Below, piece by piece: positions 20,422 through 31,119 of a DNA stretch of 64,000 nt; within the stretch, counting starts at the first letter, position 1; every line of letters starts with the position of its first letter. The translations under genes and the position numbers were made by a program. Below the pieces are notes generated by a model. It was not told the origin of the DNA, ran no database searches, and saw only the letters and a program-made list of their open reading frames with translations. Source of the DNA: an uncultured Pseudomonadales bacterium (GTDB lineage: Bacteria > Pseudomonadota > Gammaproteobacteria > Pseudomonadales > Azotimanducaceae); NCBI GenBank assembly GCA_951813295.1, contig CATOTI010000001.1, forward strand, positions 868,001-932,000. Direction: 5' to 3'.

Positions 20422-22680
20422 TCAAACCTTGGCGGTACGCGGCTCGACGTCGAGCTTGAGTTCACCGTCTTCCACGGTGACCCGCACCGTGCCACCACCG
20501 TCCGACAGATCCCCGAAAAGGATGTCCTCGGCGAGTTGCCGCTTGATCTTCTCCTGGATCAAGCGCTGCATCGGGCGCGCGCCCATCTTCTCGTCATAAC
20601 CCTCATGCGCTAACCATGCGCGCGCATCGTCGTCGGCAAGGACTTCAACCTTCTTGTCGTCGAGCTGGGTCTGCAGTTCCGTGAGGAACTTGTCGACCAC
20701 CGTTTCGATGACCTCCATCGACAACGCGTTGAACTGCATGATGGCGTCGAGCCGGTTGCGGAATTCAGGCGTGAACATCTTCTGGATCACGACCATCGCG
20801 TCCGTCGATCGATCCTGATCGGAGAAGCCCACCGACGCGCGGGCCTGCTCTTGCGCGCCGGCATTGGTGGTCATCACGAGCACGACGTTGCGGAAGTCGG
20901 CCTTGCGGCCATTGTTGTCGGTCAACGTGCCGTGATCCATCACCTGCAGCAGCAGATTGAAGACCTCGGGGTGCGCTTTCTCGACCTCATCGAGCAGCAC
21001 GACGCTGTGCGGGTGCTTCGTCACCGCTTCAGTGAGGAGCCCCCCCTGATCGAATCCGACATACCCCGGCGGGGCCCCGATCAGCCGCGAGACGGTGTGG
21101 CGCTCCATGTACTCCGACATGTCGAAGCGAAGCAGTTCCACGCCCATGATCTCGGCGAGTTGACGGCACACTTCGGTCTTACCGACGCCGGTGGGTCCCG
21201 CGAAAAGGAACGAACCAATCGGCTTTCCTTCCGTCTTGAGACCGGCGCGGGAGAGTTTGATGGCCGAGGCCAGCATGTCGATCGGCTCGTCCTGGCCGAA
21301 AACGACCATCTTGAGCTTCTGGTCGAGATCGCGGAGCGCTTCCTTGTCCGAAACCGTCACCTGGTTCGACGGGATGCGGGCAATCTTCGCGACCACCTGC
21401 TCGACGTCGGTCGCGCCGACGGTCTTCTTGCGCCGGCTCGGCGACACGAGCTGCTGTGCCGCGCCCGCTTCGTCGATCACGTCGATCGCCTTGTCCGGCA
21501 TGAATCGATCCGTGATGTAGCGATCGGACAGTTCCGCCGCAACGCGCAACGCCCGGTCGGTGTAACGCAGTTGGTAGTGATCTTCGAACCGCGACTTCAG
21601 GCCCTTCAGAATCAAGTAGGTGTCGTTGACGTCCGGCTCGATGATGTCGATCTTCTGAAAGCGTCGCGACAGCGCCCGGTCCTTATCGAAGATGCCCCGG
21701 TATTCCTGATAAGTCGTCGATCCCATGCAGCGAATCTCGCCCGACGCGAGCATCGGCTTCAGGAGATTCGAAGCATCCATGACACCGCCGGACGCAGCGC
21801 CCGCACCGATGATCGTATGGATTTCGTCGATGAAGAGAATAGAGCCTTCCTCTTTAGCGAGGTCGGCGAGGAGGACCTTCAGCCGTTTCTCGAAATCACC
21901 TCGGTATTTGGTGCCGGCGAGCAGCGCACCGAGATCGAGCGAGTAGACCTGTGAATCCGCAACGACTTCCGGTACCTGGCCATCGACGATCCGCTTGGCG
22001 AGCCCTTCCGCGATCGCCGTCTTGCCCACCCCGGATTCCCCGACGAGCAACGGGTTGTTCTTGCGCCGACGACAGAGGATCTGAATGACTCGCTCGACTT
22101 CGTCGTGGCGCCCCACCAGCGGATCGATGTTGCCCGACTTAGCCCGTTCGTTGAGGTTCGTAGCGAAGGTATCGAGCGCCTGATTGTCGCCCTCTTCACC
22201 ACCTTCCTCACCGATGGGCGACGACGCCGGTTCGTCATCGTCGCTCGACTTGCCGATCCCGTGGGCCACGAAGTTCACGACATCGAGCCGCGCGATGGAT
22301 TCTTCGTTCAGGAAGAAGACGGCCTGGCTTTCCTCTTCGCTGAAAATCGCGATCAGGACGTCTGCGCCGGAGACCTCCTTCTTGTTGGCCGAGCGCATGC
22401 GAAAGACCGCCCGCTGGACGACCCGTTGAAACCCGAGCGTCGCGTCCGGTTCCTGTTCGTCCTTGCCGGGTGGGATGAGCGGTACATGCTCATTGATGAA
22501 GTCGTTGAGCTTCTTGCGAAGGGCTTCGACATCGGCGCCCACGTTGTCCAACACGTTTCTTGCGGTCGCATTGTCCAGCAGCGCGAGCAAGAGGTGTTCG
22601 ACCGTGATGTATTCGTGGCGGCGATTCCGCGCTTCCTTGAACACGTCGTGGATCGAGTTCTGCAATTCTTTGCTCAGCAT
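20422..22680 (-). CDS. clpA: ATP-dependent Clp protease ATP-binding subunit ClpA
   Basis: AAA+ unfoldase that feeds ClpP and accepts N-end-rule substrates from ClpS. It has an N-terminal repeat domain ([15 protein letters not shown]), a first ATPase module with [15 protein letters not shown] and [15 protein letters not shown], and a second with [15 protein letters not shown] and [16 protein letters not shown]. The ClpP-contact tripeptide region and C-terminal D2 small domain follow ([14 protein letters not shown]). 752 residues, full length. It lies 147 bases downstream of clpS with a possible promoter of its own. Confidence 0.98.
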   Translation of the reverse strand: MLSKELQNSIHDVFKEARNRRHEYITVEHLLLALLDNATARNVLDNVGADVEALRKKLNDFINEHVPLIPPGKDEQEPDATLGFQRVVQRAVFRMRSANKKEVSGADVLIAIFSEEESQAVFFLNEESIARLDVVNFVAHGIGKSSDDDEPASSPIGEEGGEEGDNQALDTFATNLNERAKSGNIDPLVGRHDEVERVIQILCRRRKNNPLLVGESGVGKTAIAEGLAKRIVDGQVPEVVADSQVYSLDLGALLAGTKYRGDFEKRLKVLLADLAKEEGSILFIDEIHTIIGAGAASGGVMDASNLLKPMLASGEIRCMGSTTYQEYRGIFDKDRALSRRFQKIDIIEPDVNDTYLILKGLKSRFEDHYQLRYTDRALRVAAELSDRYITDRFMPDKAIDVIDEAGAAQQLVSPSRRKKTVGATDVEQVVAKIARIPSNQVTVSDKEALRDLDQKLKMVVFGQDEPIDMLASAIKLSRAGLKTEGKPIGSFLFAGPTGVGKTEVCRQLAEIMGVELLRFDMSEYMERHTVSRLIGAPPGYVGFDQGGLLTEAVTKHPHSVVLLDEVEKAHPEVFNLLLQVMDHGTLTDNNGRKADFRNVVLVMTTNAGAQEQARASVGFSDQDRSTDAMVVIQKMFTPEFRNRLDAIMQFNALSMEVIETVVDKFLTELQTQLDDKKVEVLADDDARAWLAHEGYDEKMGARPMQRLIQEKIKRQLAEDILFGDLSDGGGTVRVTVEDGELKLDVEPRTAKV

Positions 22681-22784
22681 GCAACGGTTCCTCTACGCGT
22701 GAGTTCTGTCAGCCGATTTTTCGTTGAATTCCTATCGCGACGAGTTCTTGTGTCCTCATCGCTCATTTACAACCGCGTTTTATC

Positions 22785-22813
22785 ATGATTGTGCCGTGAA
22801 ACCAGCGTGACAA
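22785..22813 (-). promoter_or_regulatory. Candidate sigma70 promoter for clpA
   Basis: On the minus strand a TTGTCA box (22808-22813) and an AATCAT box (22785-22790) are 17 bases apart, about 105 bases upstream of the clpA ATG. The -10 box matches only four of six consensus positions. Plausible because the 147-base clpS-clpA spacer is long for this compact genome, but unproven. Confidence 0.3.
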
Positions 22814-22827
22814 CGTGGCGTGATCAC

Positions 22828-23268
22828 CTAGTCCGTCATTTCGACAACGGAGCGTAGCGGATACTGATGCTCTTGCGCGTATTCGTTGACCAGCTCCGAC
22901 TTCGTCTCGGCGATGTCTCGCGGAAAGATGCCGACGACCGCACTGCCGGTGGTGTGCACTGTGAGCATGATCTGAGTCGCCTTCTCCCGATCCATGTGGA
23001 AAAACTTCTCCAGTACGATGACCACGAACTCCATCGGCGTGTAGTCGTCATTCAGGAAGATGACTTTGTACATCGGCGGTCGTTTGAGCTTGGGCTTGCT
23101 CGTGACGGTCGCGATATCGCCCTGTCGGTCGTCCTCATCGCCATCTTGCGCTCTGACGACGAATCGTTCCGGATGTCGTGTGATACGCGTGGCCGTGGAT
23201 CGGTTCCGAGGTTTTTTTGACCGCGTCGACAACGCCTGCAATTCCGCCTTCAAGATAAAGTCCATCAT
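22828..23268 (-). CDS. clpS: ATP-dependent Clp protease adaptor ClpS
   Basis: Adaptor that binds N-degron residues and delivers them to ClpA. The core [44 protein letters not shown] and [20 protein letters not shown] is unmistakable. The N-terminus is longer than usual: from ATG 23268 there are about 55 basic residues before the conserved KPKLK, and no nearer ATG/GTG start exists in frame, so either the tail is real or a rare start is used. It lies downstream of moaE. Confidence 0.92.
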   Translation of the reverse strand: MMDFILKAELQALSTRSKKPRNRSTATRITRHPERFVVRAQDGDEDDRQGDIATVTSKPKLKRPPMYKVIFLNDDYTPMEFVVIVLEKFFHMDREKATQIMLTVHTTGSAVVGIFPRDIAETKSELVNEYAQEHQYPLRSVVEMTD

Positions 23269-23311
23269 AGCTCGTGGGCTCGATCCGTGGCCGCTCGTCG
23301 CGATCCCGGTG

Positions 23312-23818
23312 TCAACCGCCCTGCTCCCCATCGGCCCAACTCTTGCGCCTTTCGTGATCGGCCCGTGTCGACGCGATCCACGTGTCACCACCGCTGCGCC
23401 GTTCCTTTTTCCAGAAAACGGCATCGGTCTTCAAGTAGTCCATGAGGAATTCGCAGGCTGCAAAAGCGTCGGGGCGATGGCTCGAGGCGACCTGAACGAA
23501 GACGATCTGCTCCGCGGGGGCGAGATCGCCGACTCGATGGATGATCACGACATCGAGGAGGTCCCAACGATCGGCTGCCGTGTCGATCGCCGCATCGATA
23601 CTCGCTTCGGTCATGCCGGGATAGTGCTCGAGGTAGAGGGCACGAACCGAATCGGCCACCTCGACCGTGCCATCGAGTTCGCCCGGCTTGACGCGATCGC
23701 GAACCAACCCACCGAACGCGGCGATCGCACCGACGTCACCGCCGCACCGGTCCATCGCGCCGCGCCATTCGCTGGCTACGTCGAAGTCGTCCGTCTGGAT
23801 ACCGATCTTACGGTGCAT
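23312..23818 (-). CDS. moaE: Molybdopterin synthase catalytic subunit MoaE
   Basis: Large subunit of molybdopterin synthase, which inserts two sulfurs from MoaD thiocarboxylate into precursor Z. Motifs: [75 protein letters not shown]. 168 residues. It starts at the last base of moaD, which couples the two subunits. Confidence 0.96.
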   Translation of the reverse strand: MHRKIGIQTDDFDVASEWRGAMDRCGGDVGAIAAFGGLVRDRVKPGELDGTVEVADSVRALYLEHYPGMTEASIDAAIDTAADRWDLLDVVIIHRVGDLAPAEQIVFVQVASSHRPDAFAACEFLMDYLKTDAVFWKKERRSGGDTWIASTRADHERRKSWADGEQGG

Positions 23819-24072
23819 CAGCCGCCGGTAACCGGTGGGAGAAAAGCCACTTCGTCACCGTCGTCCAGGAGGAACGGCGGATGGACGAGCGACTGATTGA
23901 CCGCGATGCGCACATCGGGCTCATAGAGTGCATCAACAACGTCACCCGCCAACTCGCGGACGAGCGCGGCTTTCAGACTCGCGGCGTCACGACCGTCCAT
24001 CGTGAGCGCGATCTCGTCACGACCGGCAACTTCCTTGAGCGTCGCGAAGAACTTGACCGAAACATTAGTCAC
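23818..24072 (-). CDS. moaD: Molybdopterin synthase sulfur carrier subunit MoaD
   Basis: Ubiquitin-fold sulfur carrier. The opening strand [17 protein letters not shown], then [21 protein letters not shown] with the essential C-terminal Gly-Gly that is thiocarboxylated. I chose the GTG at 24072, which puts the first beta strand at the normal distance; a GTG at 24096 would add eight residues and overlap moaC more. It overlaps the end of moaC and abuts moaE. Confidence 0.93.
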   Translation of the reverse strand: MTNVSVKFFATLKEVAGRDEIALTMDGRDAASLKAALVRELAGDVVDALYEPDVRIAVNQSLVHPPFLLDDGDEVAFLPPVTGG

Positions 24073-24535
24073 GTCGATAAGTGCCTGATTTACCACCTGA
24101 TTTTTCCAACAATTCGACCCGCTCGACCGTCATCGCCTTATCGACGGCCTTACACATGTCGTAGATCGTCAAGGCCGCGATCGACGCACCGGTGAGCGCC
24201 TCCATTTCCACACCTGTCTGACCCGTCACGCGGCACGTACTCGTCACCGTGAGCTCGCCTTCGCCGGTGACGTCGAATTCGATCCCCGCCTTGGTGATTG
24301 GTAGCGGATGGCACAGCGGGATGAGGTCGCTGGTCTTCTTGGCGGCTTGAATGCCGGCGATCCTTGCAACCGCCAGCACGTCGCCCTTCGGGATATCGCC
24401 GTCGACGATCAACCGGAGCGTGTCCGGCTGCATCCGGACGACGGCTTGGGCGATCGCCGTACGATCGGTCGATTCCTTGGCGGATACATCCACCATGGAT
24501 GCTTCGCCGCGTTCGTTGGTATGGGATAACGACAT
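24065..24535 (-). CDS. moaC: Cyclic pyranopterin monophosphate synthase MoaC
   Basis: Completes cPMP formation after MoaA in molybdenum-cofactor synthesis. Motifs: [46 protein letters not shown] with the catalytic Lys, [29 protein letters not shown]. 156 residues. The reading frame remains open for about 1.5 kb upstream, but that part is only the antisense of the sugar genes; the ATG at 24535 gives a normal MoaC. moaA is not in the window. Confidence 0.97.
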   Translation of the reverse strand: MSLSHTNERGEASMVDVSAKESTDRTAIAQAVVRMQPDTLRLIVDGDIPKGDVLAVARIAGIQAAKKTSDLIPLCHPLPITKAGIEFDVTGEGELTVTSTCRVTGQTGVEMEALTGASIAALTIYDMCKAVDKAMTVERVELLEKSGGKSGTYRRD

Positions 24536-24652
24536 AATGGGCGCGGAGGATACCATCGGATTTCTCGATCTCGCGTGGCCGTGGATTGCGCATCCGTCGA
24601 TCCCGCCCGACGCATTAGGGCGTTTGAGAACACAGGCGATACACTCCGCGCC

Positions 24653-25936
24653 GTGATATCGCTTCCCGCCGAGCCGAACGACACCACCCGCATCGCCGTG
24701 ATCGGTCTCGGCTATGTGGGATTGCCCCTGGCCGTCGAATTCGGTCGTCATTTCGACACCGTCGGCTTCGACGAAAACGCCGATCGTGTCGCGGCGCTGG
24801 GCGACGGTGAAGACGCGACGCACGAGGTGGCGAAGGCTGAACTCGAAGCGGCGCAGCGGTTGACCCTCACGACCGATACGAAAGCGCTGGTCGGCTGCGA
24901 CGTCTACATCCTGTGTGTGCCGACACCCGTCGACTCGAACAACCGACCCGACCTCGCGCCGTTGCAGCGCGCGAGCGTCACCGTCGGGCAAACCATCCGC
25001 GAGGGCGGGCTGGTGATCGTCGAGTCGACGGTCTTCCCCGGCGCGACAGAAGACGTCGTCGCGGCCGTGGTCGCAGAGCATTCGAAGCTTGAATTCAACG
25101 CGGGGTTTTTCGCCGGTTACAGCCCCGAGCGCATCAACCCGGCCGACCCGAACCGCCGCCTCGCGATGATCACAAAAGTGACGAGCGGTTCGACCCCGGA
25201 AGCCGCCCGCTTCGTCGACGCGCTGTACACAACGATCGTCCAGGCGGGAACCCACCGCGCCCCCAGCATCCGAGTCGCCGAAGCCGCCAAGGTCATCGAA
25301 AACACCCAGCGTGACCTCAACATTGCTCTCATCAACGAGTTGGCGCTCATTTTCGATCGGCTCGGCGTCGACACGCCCGACGTCCTGGCGGCCGCGCGAA
25401 CCAAATGGAACTTCCTCGACTTTCGCCCGGGACTGGTCGGCGGACATTGCATCGGCGTCGACCCTTACTATCTGACTTACAAAGCCCAGGAAGTCGGTTA
25501 TCACTCCGAACTGATCCTCGCGGGTCGGCGGATCAACGATTCCATGCCGACCGAGGTGGCGCACCGAGTGATCCGCCTCATGACGCAACGGCACATCGCG
25601 CTTTTCGAGGCGCGCATCCTCGTGCTCGGTTTCGCGTTCAAGGAAAACTGTCCCGACACGCGTAACACCAAAGTCGAGGATCTCGTGCGAACGCTGCTTG
25701 CCTACGAGATCGACGTCGAGGTCTACGATCCGCACGTCAACCTCGCCGACTGCCCGGCTGATATCGATTTCGTCACCACGCCACGCGCGCCGTACGATGC
25801 GATCGTCGCCGCCGTCGCCCATGACGAATTCCGGGCGATCGACGCGGCCCAGGTGCGGGCCTGGTCGACGCCGAACGCCGTCGTTTTCGACCTGAAAGAG
25901 CTCCTGCCCCCGGACATCGTGTCCGCGCGCTTGTGA
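24653..25936 (+). CDS. tviB: Nucleotide-sugar dehydrogenase, TviB/VipA-like
   Basis: UDP-sugar 6-dehydrogenase that oxidises a UDP-hexose(amine) to the uronic acid with NAD. Rossmann motif [16 protein letters not shown]; the strings [51 protein letters not shown] (active cysteine in GGHCIG) and [13 protein letters not shown] follow Salmonella TviB more closely than UDP-glucose dehydrogenases. UDP-GlcNAc or UDP-GalNAc is therefore the likely substrate, with UDP-glucose as alternative. 427 residues from the GTG at 24653; the frame is open back to 24575. First of three same-strand sugar genes. Confidence 0.9.
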   Translation: MISLPAEPNDTTRIAVIGLGYVGLPLAVEFGRHFDTVGFDENADRVAALGDGEDATHEVAKAELEAAQRLTLTTDTKALVGCDVYILCVPTPVDSNNRPDLAPLQRASVTVGQTIREGGLVIVESTVFPGATEDVVAAVVAEHSKLEFNAGFFAGYSPERINPADPNRRLAMITKVTSGSTPEAARFVDALYTTIVQAGTHRAPSIRVAEAAKVIENTQRDLNIALINELALIFDRLGVDTPDVLAAARTKWNFLDFRPGLVGGHCIGVDPYYLTYKAQEVGYHSELILAGRRINDSMPTEVAHRVIRLMTQRHIALFEARILVLGFAFKENCPDTRNTKVEDLVRTLLAYEIDVEVYDPHVNLADCPADIDFVTTPRAPYDAIVAAVAHDEFRAIDAAQVRAWSTPNAVVFDLKELLPPDIVSARL

Positions 25937-25937
25937 A

Positions 25938-26939
25938 ATGACGACCCTGGTAACGGGCGCCGCCGGGTTCATCGGTTCATCGACGGCCGCGGCTTTGCTC
26001 GAGCGGGGCGAGTCGGTCATCGGGCTCGACAACCTGAACGATTACTACGACATTCGCCTGAAACATGCCCGTCTCGATCGCCTGGAAGCGATTTCCCCGT
26101 CCTTCGAGTTTTTCACCGGGGACGTGGCGAGCGATCTCGTCGGAGAAATCGTGTCGGCCCATGGCGTCGACCGCATCGTCCACCTCGCCGCCCAAGCTGG
26201 AGTACGCCATTCGCTCGAGCACCCGGAGACGTACGTCAGCGCCAACGTCATGGGGTTTCTGAAAGTTCTCGAAGCCGCCCGCGCGCATCCTGTCGAACAT
26301 CTGGTCTACGCCTCGACGAGTTCCGTGTACGGCACCAACACGAGCCTACCGTTCACCGAAACCGATACCGCCGACCACCCCGTATCGCTCTACGCGGCGA
26401 CGAAGCGCAGCAACGAGCTGATGGCGCATTCCTACAGCCATCTGTTCGACATCCCCACCACGGGATTGCGCTTCTTCACCGTGTACGGTCCATGGGGGCG
26501 TCCCGACATGGCGCTCTTTCTCTTCACCCAACGGATTCTCGCTGGCGAACCCATCACGCTTTTCAACTACGGAAAGCACCGACGCGATTTCACCTATATC
26601 GACGACATCGTCGAGGGAATTACACGCGTGCTCGATCAACCACCGTCGCCGCAACCGGCCGCGGTTCCGCATCCCGGCGCGTCGCCGTCGGCGCGCTACC
26701 GGGTCTTCAACATCGGCAGCAACGCGCCCATCGAGCTGATGCGCTACGTCGAGCTCCTGGAGGAGAACCTGGGGCGCAAAGCCACGATCGAATTCGAACC
26801 GATGCAACCCGGTGACATCGAAGCATCACACGCCAGTGTCGACGCCCTCGATCGAGCCGTTGGCTACCGCCCGGCGACGCCGATCGAAGTCGGCATCGCC
26901 CGGTTCGTCGAGTGGTACCGGGACTACTACCGGCCATGA
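25938..26939 (+). CDS. NAD-dependent epimerase, UDP-glucuronate 4-epimerase-like
   Basis: Extended SDR sugar epimerase. TGAAGFIGS, then [42 protein letters not shown], YxxxK as YAATK, [17 protein letters not shown] text and [19 protein letters not shown] match UDP-glucuronate 4-epimerases (Cap1J/LpsL type) very closely. 333 residues. It starts two bases after the dehydrogenase stop, so the pair probably makes a UDP-uronic acid and its C4 epimer for surface polysaccharide. If the dehydrogenase acts on an N-acetyl sugar, this enzyme may too. Confidence 0.92.
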   Translation: MTTLVTGAAGFIGSSTAAALLERGESVIGLDNLNDYYDIRLKHARLDRLEAISPSFEFFTGDVASDLVGEIVSAHGVDRIVHLAAQAGVRHSLEHPETYVSANVMGFLKVLEAARAHPVEHLVYASTSSVYGTNTSLPFTETDTADHPVSLYAATKRSNELMAHSYSHLFDIPTTGLRFFTVYGPWGRPDMALFLFTQRILAGEPITLFNYGKHRRDFTYIDDIVEGITRVLDQPPSPQPAAVPHPGASPSARYRVFNIGSNAPIELMRYVELLEENLGRKATIEFEPMQPGDIEASHASVDALDRAVGYRPATPIEVGIARFVEWYRDYYRP

Positions 26940-26967
26940 GTCGACGAATCCCGCAGGCCAGCGCCGA

Positions 26968-27983
26968 ATGACGATCCTGATCACCGGCGGCAATGGCTTC
27001 ATCGGCAGCCACACAACGGTCGCGCTCATCGATGCCGGATACGACGTCATCGTCGTCGATAACCTCGCCAATTCACACCCGAAGGCCATCGAAGCCGTGC
27101 GAACCATCACCCAGCGTCCGGTGGCGTTCGAACGCGCCGACATCCGCCGAAGCGAGGAACTCGATCGAGTCTTCGACGCCTTCGACATCGACGCGGTGAT
27201 CCACTTCGCCGCGCTGAAATCCGTCGAGGAATCCGCCGACGACCCGCTCAGTTACTACGAGACGAACGTCGCCGGTTTGCTAACGCTCATCCAATGCATG
27301 AGGCGCCACGAGGTTTCGAATCTCGTCTTCAGCTCGTCGGCCGCCGTCTACGGTGACTGCATCGATCCACCGATCGACGAGGATCGACGCCTCGAACCGA
27401 CCAGCCCCTACGGACGCACAAAGGCGATGGCCGAAGCGCTTCTGACGGACCTCGCAGCATCACAAAGCGCCTGGAACATCTCGATTCTCCGATACTTCAA
27501 CGCCGTGGGCGCGCATCGTTCGGGGCAACTCGGGGAATCGCCGAAGGGCGTCCCGCGCAACCTGCTTCCCGCACTCGGCCGCGTCGCCCTCGGGATCGAC
27601 GACGGACTGATCGTCAACGGCACGGACTACGACACACCGGACGGTTCGTGCATCCGCGACTACATTCACGTCGCGGATCTTGCCCGCGGCCACCTCCATG
27701 CGCTGGAAGGGTTTGAAAAACACGGCGGCCTGAACACCTACAACCTCGGTTGTGGGCGCGGCTACAGCGTGTTGGAGACGATCGAAGCCTTCGAGCGCGC
27801 TTCAGGCAAAGCCATTCCTTTCACGGTCAAAGCGCGACGGCCCGGCGACATTCCCGAATCGGTGAGTGACGCCAGCCGTGCCGAGAGGGATCTCGGCTGG
27901 CGGGCGGAGTACGCCATCGAGGCGATGTGCGCGGATACCTGGCGCTGGATGCGCTCATTTCCGCACGGCTACGACGCACGCGC

Positions 27984-27987
<4 letters not shown>
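26968..27987 (+). CDS. galE: UDP-glucose 4-epimerase GalE
   Basis: Interconverts UDP-glucose and UDP-galactose. [74 protein letters not shown] (YxxxK), [17 protein letters not shown] and [16 protein letters not shown] are GalE hallmarks. 339 residues from ATG 26968; the longer open frame overlaps the epimerase upstream and is not needed. Third gene of the sugar set. The stop overlaps that of uvrB (TTAG). Confidence 0.95.
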
Positions 27988-30008
<2,021 letters not shown>

Positions 30009-30021
30009 GCCGGGATCCTAA

Positions 30022-30066
30022 CGGCTTTTTCCTGCGGAGGCTCTGCTAGCCGGCCCTCCAAAGCCG
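30022..30066 (-). promoter_or_regulatory. Hairpin in the uvrB leader
   Basis: Inverted repeat just 14 bases upstream of the uvrB ATG: outer arms CGGCTTT/AAAGCCG (7 bp) and inner arms GGAGGC/GCCCTCC (one bulge) around an 11-base loop containing GCTAGC. In uvrB mRNA it would end near the ribosome site (AGGA). It could affect translation or be the edge of the repeat cluster. No U-tract follows, so a simple terminator is unlikely. Confidence 0.4.
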
Positions 30067-30108
30067 ACAAAAACGTGCCGCAAATCCCGCTCTAAATCCC
30101 ACAACGCG

Positions 30109-30327
30109 TTCCGGCGAACACGCCCACCACCGGGGGCCCCGCGCGCATAGCGCGCAGGGGGGAACCACCCGCAGCGATTCCGCGCCGCACTGGGCGCGCG
30201 GCGTGACTCCCCCGTCAGCCAACTCAGACTCGGCGCCGATCCGGCGGGGGCGTGGGGGCGGAGCCCCCACAAGAAAGAGCAAACAGAAATCCAGCCTAAT
30301 CCTCCGGTCAGTCAACGCTTTCCAGGA
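30109..30327 (-). repeat. Structured repeat, copy 1 (putative RNA element)
   Basis: First and most divergent copy of the repeat. Read on the minus strand it holds, in order, a hairpin GTGGGGGC-TCC-GCCCCCAC, a short hairpin CGCCG-GAT-CGGCG, a GC-rich arm, a 9-bp hairpin (30161-30181) and GCGCGC-TAT-GCGCGC enclosed by CCCC/GGGG. In this copy the 9-bp hairpin is kept on the minus strand with three G-U pairs, whereas the plus strand has three mismatches at the same positions. Strand is therefore assigned minus. Function unknown. Confidence 0.6.
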
Positions 30328-30371
30328 ACCGAACTACGCCTTCCCAGCGCGTTCGAATGCGTGCGTCGAGC

Positions 30372-30440
30372 GATCTGGAAACTGTCGATTGGATGATCTG
30401 GAAATCGTCGACCGAGCGACCTGCAAACCGTCTATCTGAC
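30372..30440. repeat. Three 23-base degenerate tandem repeats
   Basis: Units start at 30372, 30395 and 30418 with exactly 23-base spacing and share GAYCTGSAAAYYGTC at their start; their second halves diverge. Directly after them lies a small hairpin GCAGTC-TGA-GACTGC (about 30443-30457). Three degenerate units without spacers are too few and too short for a CRISPR array. They may be protein-binding sites or repeat debris. Confidence 0.6.
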
Positions 30441-30703
30441 GGCAGTCTGAGACTGCAATTTCGTGAACTTTTTCTTCTAGGGGGGACCCTCCTGCGGCGC
30501 GGCAAAGCCGCGCCGGGCTCTTACGTCTCGATTTCTCTGATTGGGATTAGCCGGCTTCAGCGCCAATTTGCCCTTAGGAAGACCGTAGCGAACCGATCTA
30601 CCTGCGAATCCTTCCCAGGACATCGAGCGAAGGGAGGAGCTGCAGGATCCTGCAAACGCTTCCCAGCACACCCTGCGAATCGCGCTCGACATCGACCGAC
30701 GCC

Positions 30704-30921
30704 TTCCGGCGAACACGCCAACCTCGGGGTCCCCGCGCGCAAAGCGCGCAGGGGGGAACCACCTACGGTGATTCCGCGCCGCACTGGGCGCGCGGCGAGA
30801 TTCCCCCACCCGCCAACTCAGACTCAGCGCCGATCCGGCGGGGGCGTGGGGGCGGAGCCCCCACAAGAAAGAGCAAACAGAATTCCAGCCTACTCCTCCG
30901 GCAAGTCAGCGCTTCCCAGGA
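30704..30921 (-). repeat. Structured repeat, copy 2 (putative RNA element)
   Basis: Second copy, near-identical in layout to copy 3 and exactly 232 bases upstream of it, so the two form a tandem pair separated by a shared segment CATCGACCGACGCC. The 9-bp hairpin at 30755-30775 has one change relative to copy 3: on the minus strand it gives a U-G pair, on the plus strand a C-A mismatch. The CCCC-GCGCGC-AAA-GCGCGC-A-GGGG hairpin and the GTGGGGGC/GCCCCCAC hairpin are intact. Confidence 0.65.
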
Positions 30922-30935
30922 CATCGACCGACGCC

Positions 30936-31105
30936 TTCCGGCGAAAACGCCAACCACCGGGGTCCCCGGCGCGCAACGCGCGCCAGGGGGGAATCACCTA
31001 CGGTGATTCCGCGCCGCACTGGGCGCGCGGCGAGATTCCCCCATCCGCCAACTCAGACTCAGCGCCGATCCGGCGGGGGCGTGGGGGCGGAGCCCCCACA
31101 AGAAA
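30936..31105 (-). repeat. Structured repeat, copy 3 (putative RNA element)
   Basis: Third copy, ending about 15 bases from the stop of the Nramp-like gene. The 9-bp hairpin at 30990-31010 is perfectly paired (GGAATCACC, TAC, GGTGATTCC). The GC hairpin has one extra base on each arm compared with copies 1 and 2 (GGCGCGC-AAC-GCGCGCC), a paired change expected if the structure is kept. It lacks the distal CAAACAGA...CTCCGG segment of the other two, being cut off or joined to the gene end. Confidence 0.65.
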
Positions 31106-31119
31106 AAGCGCGCCCCCGC

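Larger units (their letters stand above)
30009..31119. other. 1.1-kb gene-free region rich in repeats and hairpins
   Basis: No credible protein gene lies between uvrB and the Nramp-like gene. It holds a hairpin next to uvrB (30022-30066), three copies of a 170-220 base structured repeat, a 23-base tandem repeat, another strong hairpin (GGCGCGGC, loop AAA, GCCGCGCC) near 30495-30515, a 12-base palindrome GCAGGATCCTGC near 30642, and about five occurrences of CTTCCCAG or CTTTCCAG. Open frames here are proline/arginine-rich and follow the repeat, not a protein family. Both flanking genes are on the minus strand. Confidence 0.8.

Noticed and set aside
24536..26032. Long minus-strand open frame continuing upstream of moaC
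   Set aside because: It is antisense to the TviB-like dehydrogenase and epimerase, whose motifs are complete. Its residues show no family pattern; MoaC itself begins at 24535.
30372..30440. CRISPR array
   Set aside because: The 23-base units are contiguous with no spacers, degenerate, only three in number, and no cas genes are in the window.
31081..31099. GTGGGGGC/GCCCCCAC hairpin after the Nramp-like gene as its Rho-independent terminator
   Set aside because: On the minus strand it is followed by GCCCCCGCC rather than a U-tract, and the same hairpin occurs inside the other two repeat copies.
30018..31109. Open frames in the repeat cluster translating as VGAPPPRPRRIGAESEL and similar
   Set aside because: They recur because the DNA repeats recur. 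The copies differ in ways that keep hairpins, not codons, and there is no ribosome site, so I treat the region as non-coding.
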